Shown here piece after piece: positions 24,901-38,477 of a DNA stretch of 64,000 nucleotides; positions within the stretch are counted from its first letter, which is position 1, and each line of letters opens with the position of its first letter. The notes below the pieces were generated by a model. That model was not told the DNA's origin, did no database searches, and saw nothing but the letters and a program-made list of their open reading frames with translations. This DNA comes from Acholoe squamosa (taxonomy: Eukaryota > Annelida > Polychaeta > Phyllodocida > Polynoidae). The translations under genes were made by a program, and so were the position numbers. The stretch spans positions 22,129,830 to 22,193,829 of the forward strand of contig OX439040.1 of the NCBI GenBank assembly GCA_949317995.1, read 5' to 3'.

Positions 24901-27900
24901 TGCGCGGATGTGTATGACATCTTTAGGCCTGTAGAGTCAATTTTAACCACTTAATTAATTGATGCTCATCACTGGACCTAAGCCTGGCTGACATATTTTA
25001 TTAGTCCTTCACAGATTATAAGATTACAGCCGGACCTCTAAAACCATTCCAGCACTGAGCCAACTGTAGGTATGACATTGGCAGTCAATCAATTATCAAT
25101 TCCAAAGCCCAGTATATCAGTGGTTAGCCCTGGGCTATTTCACCATATTCATGTACAACTCACCGTTAAATACACTTGTCCTGGTGTCAGAACTGTTCTT
25201 TTAAGCTCAACAGCTGCCAGAGCTGTTGTTTGTAGCTCAACAGCCGCCTCAGAAAGGGAAGTTCTGAGAAAGCATCCCTGAACCAAACAATGGATTTTGA
25301 GAACTCTTACTCATAACTAATATAATGCTGATTAATCAATGAACACTAAGCGTTGGGCATGTTATGGGGAGGGAAAACGTAGGACATCTTCACATTTTGA
25401 TCATTTCTATAAATAAAAAGTTAACTTGAAAATGAAAAAAAGGGAATTCTTGCGAAAGTATGAAAAGTAGCACCACTGTAAACGCCACATGATAATAAAG
25501 ACACCACACGTAAATGAAAGTAAAATATCTCAGTGAAATAAATAAAAATTAGGTTGGTGCAAAAGCAGTGGTTTTATTGCAATACTATGCTGATGTGAAT
25601 ACCTTGCACCAGGGGGCAGTATTGTGATAATACTCACACAAATATGCTTGTCTTTGCCTTTATGCACATTCTGATAATCTGCGATTATTTTTCGCATCAT
25701 GGTGGTTGGCTGGATAAGGGTTAAAAAAATGAAAACCTTTGAAGTCAACATTATCTCACCTGATGATATCATGTCAAAAGAGCTTTTCACATTTGGAAAA
25801 GAGTATCTAGAGGGAGAGTAGTTAAGTAGCGCCTCATGAAAACATACAGCTACACATTATCAGAACCTAAACATAATGCCATATCTAAATACTGGTAGGA
25901 GAAAACTACAATAGCATAGGCACATATCATAGAGACTTATTACACGACTTCTGTGATTTTGGGTGCTTTTTCTGGATATACCCATGCACATACCTGTCGA
26001 TATTGCACACCATGATGCATGCATCATGACTTTTGTAAGGCGTGTGGTTATCCATGTAAGGAGGCATGTTATCCATGGATAACATGCCTCCTTACATGGA
26101 TAACATGCCTCCTTACATGTCCTTACATGTCATATGTTACATGTTAAAACCTACGAAATTTTTATTGCCAGGGTAGGGGTCGAACCAGTCTCCTGATCTG
26201 AAATCCAACTCCCTATGCATTGTGCCACAGGGACTGACAAGAAGTGGCTGGCTAGAACCAGGTCTTGATATGATACAAAGCCCGGGAGGGCACTCAAATA
26301 TAACTACTATACATTAAAAGTGTGAAAATTCCTGGCAGTCAGGGTTGTGACCCCCCAGCTTTGTCGCTGCTGCTGCCATTACCGCGATGACTGCGGGACG
26401 TGTTCAAACCAAACCAAGCCAAGCCGGGCGCCAAGGTGTGCGTACCGGTGGTCTAGTGGGTAGCGCATTGCACTCAGCTTGTAGAGGTAGGCAGGACGAG
26501 TCCCTGTCCGAGCGTATATTTTTTTTTCGCTGTTACTGTCCACGATGACTGCTGCCAGGGGCCGAGGTGTGTGTACCAATCGTGTACACACACTATGGCA
26601 GACTTCGAGTCCCGGGGAAGGGGAACAATTTTTTGTTTTCAACTTGAATTTATTGATATTCTATTGATTATCTATTGATATCGTGTAATAAAATAAGTAG
26701 TTAATGGATAATCCAAGGATAATTACACTTGGGCTGTGCCCTCGTGTTAGCAAAGGATAATTACACACACGCGTCATGGATTATCCATTAATTACTTGTT
26801 CACTATACTATAGGCCTAGCCATACGTAATTGTGTCCATCTACCATATGACTTATCTTATGACATGTATTTAGCTGGTCATATTCATAGATGGATTTCCC
26901 TCCAGGGCAGAGTGTAAACTAAAGCATAATATTGCAATACTGTCATCTTTAGCCAGTTTAACAAGATTCACAATGATTACTAACATTAGAGCCACTGCTT
27001 TCTACATCATACCAGACAGGCAGTTCCTGCAAGTGCAGATAGAGTAGGTGGTTAGTAAAAAGTGTACTGAACTTGCTTAGAAATATAGATGATTTTATAG
27101 GCATTTATTTAGGTCTATATCATAGGAGAGGGGCCCTTAGACATTATAGGAAAAGTTTTCGATATCTCGTCCCTTGATATTCATACATATGCTTATCCTT
27201 TAGGACAGTAGGTCATGAAGGCATGCAGCCTCCGCGAGCAATTCGCCATCTTTACTTGTCTCCCCTATAAGTATAACCCTGGCATGTGTGAAGAATATGG
27301 ATCAGTTAGGTAAACTTACCGTGGCCATAGTAGGTTCTATTTACATTCTCATAAGAATCCTGATGTCTATTCCTCAGAACCTTCATACATTATAACCCCT
27401 AACTGTCTACGTCTAAACCATTGCCTAGTTTGCCTCTACCTATAAATGATCTAAATACGCATGGTCTAAGTAGGTCCTTAGATAGGACACTTGTACTTGT
27501 TGTGTTAAACATAAAAAATACTTTCAACTTCTTGCAAGTTGAGATAGTAATAAGAAATAGCATAAAAGTCTAAATCCCATAGATCGTAACTATTTCATTG
27601 TGGAATACTTAAATAGGTTTCTATATTAGTAGCTACACAGTAAAAGAAGGATGGCATTTTTAATTGTGCAGCAATCAAAACAAAAACAACAAATCATGCT
27701 GACATTGGACATTGATGAGACCATGCAGACAATGGACAAGAATAGTATGCTAGATGGTGACCACAAAGGCCAGAGTGAACAGTTAAATTGTGGTTATTTT
27801 TTACCTTTTCTTTTAAATTGACAGAATTATTCAGAAGCATACATGGCTCCTAAACTATGTTTGGCTAACATACCATGTGCATTGTCTAGTCCTGATACCT

Positions 27901-29777
27901 GTCCTTTTTAAACGACACATACAATAAAAAAGGGTTAAATCATTACTTACGGGTGGAGTCTTGTTTCCCTTATTGGAAGGACCCTTATTTTTACGGAAAT
28001 TGAAGAAACCTTTGAATCCAGATTTCTTGGGTTGTTGTAACTCCTCCTTCACCTTCTCTGCTGTTTTGTGGTAACTCTCCTTCAATACTCGAACTGACTC
28101 CTAGAAGAGCAAAAAAAGGGATTGATCAAGGAGCAAAGGATTTAATCAATTATATATCCTGTAAGAATGACAGCCTGATTGAAATGCCTTTACATCTAGT
28201 TGGTGGCAAAGGATTGCTTTAGTTCAAAAACGAGGATTCAATGGTAAAGGATTTTTACAGCGTAGCTGTAAGGCCAATGGCCTATTCTTGATTAACGATG
28301 GATAATGAAATATCTCTGTTGTATTACAAATAACCAAGGTGTTTATGTATCATTGACAAGAGTATATAAGCGCATTATGCCGGTTAATGGTCCAATAAAC
28401 TTCGTAGTTGTATATTATACATGTGATATCATACATAACTAATGAGTTTGAAACCAAAGAAAAAAGAACAACCTGCAAAACAGCCTAAAGGAAAACTAAT
28501 GATTCAAACTCACCTTCTTTTCCTTAAAGGACTTCTTATCCCAGCGTGCCTTCTGGTTGTACTGTTTCTTCCACCCATCCACCAGACACTCAGCATCTTG
28601 GACGGTGATTTCACCCTGCTTAACCTGGTAGATGATGTCCAATAGCTCCGCCTGACTCACTGATGCAGTAGCTACATGCCTGGGGGCATTAGCATTGGGC
28701 GCCAGAAGGTCATCAAATGGCACAATGGGGGCGCTGATGACGTCGTTAGAGGGCTCTGATGGCGGTGATGGTGGCTGCTCTGGTTGTTGGATCTCAGGTT
28801 CCTTTTTCTCTCCTTCACTTTCTTCAGCTGGTTCATCATATTCACTGCTTTGATCTGAAATTTGGGGGAAATTGTCAGATCTTAAGGATTTCGAATAGGG
28901 AAAAAGATATATTTCCTGTTCAGTCTTAGGTTTCTTCTACCCTTTGATATGGAGCACTTAGAATACTACCATCTGATGTCGAGCACTAAGAATACCCAAT
29001 CCCTTTTCATCTAGCAAAGAGGGATTAAACATACAAGGATATCCCGATTTTATTCACTTTTGTTCTTTCAAAGTAACCTCAGCAAGAATTACCTCACTAA
29101 ATTGTAAATATAGATTTAGGCCTACTGACATAAAACAAGGCTAATATAAACAGGAATATAGCAGGGCAAAGGTATTCTGAAATAGGGGGATACATATAGA
29201 AAATACAGCAAGGATAATGTTAGTAAATGTACGATGCCAGGTCATACACCTCCATAGAGAAGGCTAGGGTCTAGTATAATGACAGGTGTGTCAAATGTTA
29301 TATGAGTATGAATTTCATGATGCAAACATGCTAAAACATATATGTGGTTTCTCCTCATATGAAAGACATATAAACACATGTTCTGACGTGGGATATGATA
29401 ACTTTCCGATGTTACAAATTGCTTCTCATTTTTTCTTCAAAGAGATGATACTTTACATATAAATTATTCTGGGGAATATTTAAGTATAGTTTTCACCTTT
29501 TAGCAGAGATGCCACTATGTAGTCAACTTGATTTCAGAAAAATAATAATCTTCGGATTTAGTAGAATTTTCAACAGAAAATTTAAAAAATTCAGGGGGGA
29601 AGTAGGAATTGCTTCAAAGGTGAAGGGTGGCATCTCTGGTGTGTCTTGTTTTCTATGGCACCTACCAAGTTCTCTTGATCCTAGGTCGATTCCTGCACTT
29701 CGTCTTAATCTATGCACAGGAGGGGGTTGACCGTCTGTGAACAATGAAAGGCCCAATTCAGGCATGGACTATGTACA

Positions 29778-29836
<59 letters not shown>

Positions 29837-32800
29837 TGTTATCTGTGTTGTCAGTAGTAAAGGGTACCTATGTATGTGACTAGTTTTAGTTGGTTTGTTA
29901 GGAGGTGATCTACATATTAAGAGAATGTTTAGAACAGAGATGAAGATAATTCCATTAATCCATTAAGCGCCACAAAAACCTCTCAAGAAATATATTCATT
30001 TTCTTCTAAATGTACAATGTACTATAGGACTCAGTATGGAGGCCTAGTGGAGCCGCCATTTTGAATTTCGCTGGTTGAGGTAAAACCCACTGATAAGACA
30101 TACCATGATGGGTACCTGATCCCTGGTTAACACCCACTTCCAGGGACATGCTAGTCCCATCTTATCAGTGTGTGTTGCCGGAACCAGCTCCAGACCAGCT
30201 AGTGGCCAATAATGAGTAATTTGCCAGCTGCATTGATGCATCATCCTAGCCCATTAGGTGTATCTCAACCTTATAGGATCAGCACAGACCGCTGGTGAAT
30301 AGACCCACCAATATATGTTATTACACGACTTCTGTGATTTTGGGTGCTTTTTCTGGATATTCCCATTCTGATACCTGTTGATATTGCATGCCATGATGCA
30401 TGCACCATGACCTTTGTAAGGTGTGCTGTTATCCATAGATAACAGGCATGCCTTACATGTCATATGTCACATGTTAAAACCTATGAGAATTCCATTGCCA
30501 GGGGCAGGGGTCAAACCCATACCCTACTGACCCCAAGACCATCTCCCTATGCATTGCGCCACAGGGACTGACAAGAATAGCTGCAGTAGAATTTGGTTAG
30601 GAGAACACTATAGTGGCCAGAGCTGCCTGTCCCATAGCCAAGACAGCGACATACCATATTTCCCCTTGTAAAATCGCGGGTTTGTATTAGTACTACCTAC
30701 TACCTAAACCTACTACTAAGTGGCAAATTGACCAGGCCTTTACATGAGGATATACGGTACTGCTGGATGCGTTCAAACCAAGCCAGCAGCTGCCGGGTGG
30801 CAAGGTGTGTGTACTGATAGTATATTGGTTAGTGAGTCGCGCTCCTAACCACAGGTGCAGTCGTTCGCGTCCCGGCCTGGTCCACATTTTTGCCTCTCTA
30901 GTGTGTGCCACTTGCAGTAATATATATGTTTCGAGTCCTGGTCCCACTATGGACATTTTTTTCAAATTGAATGTATTGATATTCTATTAATTATCTATTG
31001 ATTAATCGTGTAATAAAATAAGTTCTCCCCCTTGTTGCATGTTATTGTTTGAGATCAGTCACACGTCATGATATATCCATTAATTACTTGTTCAATATTA
31101 TACAATAAAAAACTATGCAGTGCTTAGTGGGCTAAAAGATGCAAAACGAACAGCAGGACACTACAATTAACAATGGGTTATGAAATTCATAGACAACAGG
31201 AACACGTGACAATAACAAGGCTAGAATTCTACTACAAGAATCCATTTACTAAAACAACTGAAACTACAGCAATTCAAGAAACCGAGAATAGCAACAGTTA
31301 GCAATATGCGATGTACAATTCTCTGCTGCATTCAAAGGGTAGATTAGGACACACCATTTAGGTTGGTCTATGGATTTCAATTTCCAATTTTATTTTTTTC
31401 CTGCCGCGGATCCTTTTTTCATCAAAAAGTCAAGTGAGAGTGCCAACTTTTCTTTTCACCTTTGCTGTGATGTCACGCTCGAAAGCATTCCACAAGAATA
31501 TAGGAGGTTTACAAAAACAGATTATGGAATATAAAAAAAAGGTACATCATTCGTGTTAAATTCAAGGTACTTGAAATACACAGACCAACTCTATATTAGT
31601 GTGTCCTTATAAGCCTAAACAGAAAGTGCCTACCTGGTATGTCTCTGCCTGGTACGTCTTTAGGGGTGGGAGGTAGAGGTCTCCTGGTGGGTACAGGTTT
31701 ACCAGGGGTCATCCTTATATAGTCAAAGTCGTCCGTTTGTGGCCCTGGAGGAGGCACCATCTGAGCCCCTGGACCAGGAACCTCAGTGTCCAGCCTGATG
31801 TCCTTTGGTAGAGGTTCAGGAGGAGGGATGTGGCCAGCGTGATGGGTGGTCGACATCATGGTACCCATGGGTAGGTAGATGTCATCATGATCTTGTGGGG
31901 GTGGCTCAGTATCCATTTTACCTATTAAAGATATTACACATTGGAAAAAAGTTAAATGGCTGAAAAATGACTTAATCCAAAAAAGATTATATATTAATAA
32001 GAAATTAATTTCAGCAAAGTTCTATTTGATTGGTCGGTTTAGAGCTCCTCTGTGTTTAACAAAGTAGATGACATGATCTATTTATGCTAATTAGTGTCTG
32101 GATTAAATTTAAGATTTAGATTTAAGTTTAAGTTTAGGAACACAGTAATACAGGCACATTCACAAGTAATTGCACCTCCTTTTCCTCTCAAATCTCTTTT
32201 ATGCACAGTAAAGATTGAACTCTTACAAAAATTCTAACTCAAACATAAATGTATACACTATGTACATTGTGGCGCATGAACCACAAATAAAGGTGGCTGG
32301 TGGGGATAGACTAAAAGTCATTAGATTTTCGCCATATTCTCACCAAATCCCCAATATGGCATGTACTTTGCGGATATGCAATAAAAATGAGGGGGTTCCA
32401 TGCACATTTCTGAGCTACAAGACCTTCAATTTTACATAGGATTATATAGTAATATGTCACATACATTCCTAGATTCATGTCCAAGAGTAATTAGATTTTT
32501 ATATAACTTCGTCAGCACTTAGCTTATAGGTATATCTTTATAGCAAATACAACACTGACATATGATCCCAGCCATATTTCTAATGATTTGGATAATTGAA
32601 ATAAAAAAGATCATAAAATGGCCATCTTATGAATGTATCAATGGCTATGATCTCTACGACTCTAAGCACCACTAGAATCAGTAGTACAGTGGAAAGATGT
32701 TTGGCTGGCATGCAGGAGGTCCCAGATTTGAATCCCATCCTTGCCACCCTTTTCACCTACCCATTATCATAGGCTGACTATATACCTGTGCAGAACATTG

Positions 32801-35800
32801 TGCAAAGAACGTCTCTGTCATCCCCGCCAGCCACCTTAACTAAGGGGAAATGCCACTACATGCATGCATGCACACCACCAACAAATCTGGGAAGAGGAAA
32901 TCTCACTACAAGACAACACCCACTATAGTCTAATAACAGAAAGGTAACTGCAATTACAATCTTTTACTGGTCTCTTCTGTACTTCATACAACCAATCACA
33001 TAACTGGATGCAGAGAGATTGATAAGACAGAAAAAAGAAGGGGGGGGGCATGAAAAGAACGGACTCAGATAAACAGAGGCTTAGCCATGTTCCATGACAC
33101 AGCAGCAGATGGCAGCAGAAAACTGGGGTGAGGCAGACATATTGGTAGAGGGAACTAGAAAAGCAGGAAGAGAAAGAGAGAGGAGGGGAAGAGAGAGAGA
33201 GAAGAGACAGAACAAATGAGAGTCACGATTGAGAAAAAGAGAGGAGAAGAGAAAGAGGGCGAGAGAGAGAGAACAAATAAGAGTCACAATTGAGAGGAAT
33301 AAGGAGACAGAGAGAGACAGAGAGAGACAGAGACAGAGAGAGAGAGAGAAGGAATTAGGATATAATGCTAAGGTTTATGTCTAGTATACAGCACATGCAG
33401 GAGCATTGGTACAAGGACACATAATTTGGGAATCTTCTCTGTATACGCATGCATATCTGTACAGTATAAGACATCCTTAATGACTTCACAACTTAAAAGA
33501 CAACCGTAACCACTCATGCTTAAATAACCTATCTACTTGCCTCTTTCAATAATGTCGCTAGCACACATATAGGTTGCTGGAAACACATGTGATATTTTCA
33601 TTTAGCATAAGATAAGATATAAGAGATAAGAAATATAACTATAGCTGATTTTTGATTGAAAATGGAAAACATGTATTACACATTGAACTGCGGAACATGA
33701 TGATGCTCTGATCCTACCAATAACATCTAAAATTTGACATTCTATAATCACATTTAAAGTATGGAATAGCACTTTCTGTTTTAAACACTATTGAGAAAAT
33801 AGAAGACACCTTTATTCTAACACAAATGGATATCCATTCAGTGCTATGTGTGATTTATTGCACAATCATATTAATACTGGTACGTGATTCAAGAGCACAA
33901 TTATTCAGGTGCATAATGCCATATTACAAAAGACAACCCCTGTGATATTTTCTTTTCACACTAAACCATACTGAAGAATCAGGGTACATACATTCATAAT
34001 GCTAATGGTTTAGACTGGTTTCTTAAGAACTACAATCCACTTATCAATTACACACATCTATATTGTGTTTTTACTCACGATTATCTACACCGTTCATGCA
34101 ATCTACCAATTAGAATAGTAACCATGTATTTGATTTTGAATATAGAAAAAGAAAAACAAAGTAAAAAAAATCATAAACATCACTGACAATCCCAGGACAT
34201 CTCCAATATCATTCCCAACACATGGTTGAAAAAATGTATGAGAAATGCTCCTCGGAATTCTCAGTAACCTTTTATGGGGCACATCTCCTGGCGAGTAACC
34301 CCCCTGCAGGTTCATCGATGCATCATATCGAAGTTTCAAGAATGTATCAACCCCATATTAAGTCGGTATGATGCATGAAAGCAGCCTGGACGAGTCTAAA
34401 ATTATGACACATTTTATAAGTTTGATGCATTAAAGCATGCATCATTTATAGGATTAGGGAACTTTTTTTACCATGAAGCTGATTTAATTTACTTACAGTA
34501 GTCGTCTTTAGGCCTATCCATGCGGTCAGGTTGTCTGGGAGGGACACTGGAGCCCAGCTCTTCCTCTGTTAAAGGCCCAAAGCCATTTTTATTTTGGTTG
34601 ATGTACTCCTTCATACTCGAGTAAATCATCTCCTCGCTCTCCACCTGTAACATAGAGGAAATATTTAATACTATATGAATAAATTGGAGATTAGACCAGG
34701 AAAGGAAAAATCAAATTCTATTTTTCTTTCTGAAAATGTATTCGCTATAGCTCGACCCCCCACATTTTATCTGGCAATTGACAAATGAGACCTGTAGGAG
34801 TACAGTGCTTATGTATGTAGAATTCCATGCCTAATTCAAAAAAACGTATTTTAAAAGCTATGAATGCCCGGGTGGGGATGTATAAATACCAGGACAATTC
34901 CATTGAGCTCAAACAAGATTCAACAAAGTTCAGTGTTGCTGATGTAACGTCACCAATCATATCTTCTAATCGATTCTGCTGAGCTCTAAAAGGGCACACA
35001 GTATAGAAAGATCTGTATACAAAATCGAAAATTCTTAAGCTATAAGATAATTAAAAGAAAAGACCACTATCTTAATCTTACCATGCCCATGTAGTCCTCC
35101 AGGAATGAGGCGAGTTCATTGTGGCCATGTTGTCGGGCTATGTCATTGGGATGCTGTCCCTCTGGATTTGTTATACTAAAGGCTTGCTTTGCTCCAGGTA
35201 GGTCCACTAACATGGCTGTTACCTCCTGGAGGCCATACTTAGCCACTAGGTGTAGCAGGGTAGGTAACCGGGACTCCCTTCTCTCAGCTGTATAAAGTAA
35301 GACCTTTTTTACAGTTAAGAAAATATATAAATCATTCTTTGACAATTCCTGTGATATCTCTTTAGTAAATTAACAATCCTCTACGCAAGGTAGGAGAATA
35401 GCTAATGTGATTCTTTTCTTTGTTAAATCAGCTGTATCTTATCTATATTGCTTTGACTCTATTGTATTCCATTTTAAAAAGGTGGGGTGTGCAATGGCTC
35501 AGGTGACATCATTCAGGTATTTCATTAACTTCTTTCATTTCTACATATTGCTTCTTTTAATTGCCGAGGATTTAAGGTAGATTTAATCAAAAGAGACATT
35601 GACATAGGCCTAGACTATCACCTTTGAATATATACTTATCATTACTTATACAGGAAGTATTCAAACTACTAATAATTGCATACTTTGTGAGCTTGATAAT
35701 ATCACAAGCCTACCAGATTTTTTTTTTTTTTGATTTTTTTTTATTGTAAACGTCATTGCCGTTTTATAGGAAATGATTTTCCGCAATAACACAACTTACA

Positions 35801-38398
35801 TTTAGTTGATGTTGTATAGTGGTGAAAGAGCTGTTCAAATGCCTTGATTGGAATGTCTGGTCTTTGTAGGGTCTGAGTGAGTTTCTGGTCTATCCTTGAT
35901 GAGTAGCTCAGGGGGTCAGTCGTACTGAGCAGCTCACAGATCCCGTCCATAGCTGAGTTTAACATCTGAACGAGTGGCTCGGTGTCCTCTAAGTACGACT
36001 CGTATGTGAACAGGGTAGAACCAACGATCTGCCCATCTTTGATGAACCGCAATCTCGCTGACTCACACATGCCCTCTGCAATTGTCAATTATTGATTCAT
36101 TATTTCAGTAGGAATTAGAAATCTATATTTTATCTAATTATGTATTTCTTTCATTCAACATCAAAATAGTTTGTCCATATATGTGCACCCAGCAACCAAT
36201 ACACGTTCAGATTGTACCACTGAGGTGTATTATATTTATATATTTACTTTTATAGGATCATAATTTTCCTGTGACCTCACTCTCTGTTATAGACTTAGTT
36301 TACTTCCCTTCCTGGTTTTAGTTGATCCCGTACGCCACAATGCCCAGTATGTAACTGATGATACAAATTTATACAAAGTCAACCACTAAGACTTCATTCT
36401 TGTCAAAAAAAAGTTTTACGCAAGTAAATATTGTGGGACTGTGAGACTCCCCATGCACCTTCGAACATATAGTTGAGGACAAGGTAGTATGGAGGTATGA
36501 GTCTTTCTCCTCTTTTTTTTCACCCATCATCTTTCAGACTCCACCTCCTTGTGGCACCAGGACTCCACACATACACGAGTCCTCCCAGCAGAAACTGGGT
36601 ACCACACCAGGCTAACCCCCTCCCCACACACATCCAGTGGGCTGGGGATTAGTGGAGCCTGCCTAACCTTTCAAATCCAGCCTGATGAGTCCATACGAAA
36701 CCACACAGGACCCCTCGCTCCCCTCGATATACACATACATTGCACATACACATACATTGCACAGAGCTTGGGTTTCCTGGGCGGTTTCCTGAGGATAGAC
36801 CCACTTTATCCACCCTTAACATCTGCAACCCTGACCAGATAACCCCCACTTACCAACAACACAGCACACCAGGAACCAGCCAGAACAGGGTTGCAGCTTC
36901 TTACCTATGCCACACTACCTTGATATGGAAGAAGCACCTAGAGTGCTTTTGTGGTCGCTGGTACTTTTCTTGAAGCACACACCTTGCCCCATCTTTAACA
37001 TTCTTGTACAATTATGTCGAAAGGACCTAGTCAGTAGTCCATTAAAAGACTAAGTATTCTTTACCCTTTAAGGGTGGTAATGCATCAATGCATCATGCCT
37101 ATCGGTGCATCATGCCGACCATGCAGGCAAAAAAACCTGATGCATAAATGACTCACTAGTGAGTACTCTCACCGGGATTGCATCCATGCATCATGACGAC
37201 CAATGGGCCTGTGCATTAATGAATTGATGGCCCTTAAAGGGTTGAAGGTGCTGATAATTTGTATAGCAGTAAATCTGTGTTAGCCTTACCTGGCATGGTG
37301 AATTGGAATGTACAATTGTTGAGTCTTGTAGTCTCTAGTTTACTGATCTCACAGGTGTATGCTCCCTCACATTCCACCTCAAACGTGTTACAAGGCAGCA
37401 TGTCATCACTGAGAATGGCTGCTACATCTGTACATTGCTGTAAAAAGAAAGTTATTATTGTTAATATTCCTGTAATCAGTGATTTATTGAGGCAATGTTG
37501 TATGTACAGAGTTAGATAAAGAAAAAATAGAGTATGCTTATCCTATGGCTTGGATCATAACATTTTCAGGATCATAGAAGAGAAATGGGAGGATAGAAAG
37601 GTACGTTTCAATCAAGAAAACCAGTAACTTACATCACAACTGCCCTTGTCTGGGAATATTTGTACAGCATTTTTTATTGTCCCCCTCCTTCTCTGGTTAT
37701 AGCGTGCTGGAGGTAGCCATGCTGCTGATGGTGGGGCTTTATTATGTCTGTGATTGTCTTTCTTACTCCTTTGGTAAACCTCCGCGTCAGAGTGACCCCT
37801 CCTCACTGTCACCCTTCTCACTTCTTCTGGGCTAGAGTCCCCAGACTCACCAATAAGCTTGGCGAGGTGCTCGAAGAGAGGGATGAGCTGCTCCTCGTCT
37901 GTGTTGGCCTTGAATTTGGTCCATCTGTAAGGTGAAGTATTGTAATATCAGGTGTAATTTGTATCACACTTGGATCTCCAGCTCTTTAATTTCAGTCAGA
38001 TCAAGGCACAAAACGACACAATTTTTGTATTATGTGGCAGATCATTGTCTCTACTGGCAAATAATTATTCAGTTTAGAAGACAGATCATTGTAAGATTTA
38101 TGAATTAGATGAGAGTAAAATACATTATGACACATAACTGACAACACAACTAAATTGTATGACAACATAACTAAATTGTATGAAAGTAGTATGTCCTGGG
38201 AGGACAAAAATAGAATTATATACCCATGTTGAAACTAGGAATTAACGTCTTACGCAACATCATGAGATAACGTTATAATCATTCCCTTTAATCGCTATGG
38301 CCTTTTGTCGCCATATCACATGGGTGCAGCCCTGGTATATAGTTTGATATATTGATGAAGGCTGAAAGGCCGACTTTATGTATCACTACACTACCTGC

Positions 38399-38477
<79 letters not shown>

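Noticed and set aside
33081-33287. Leu/Ser-rich minus-strand frame
   Set aside because: Translation of a polypurine tract; composition artefact.
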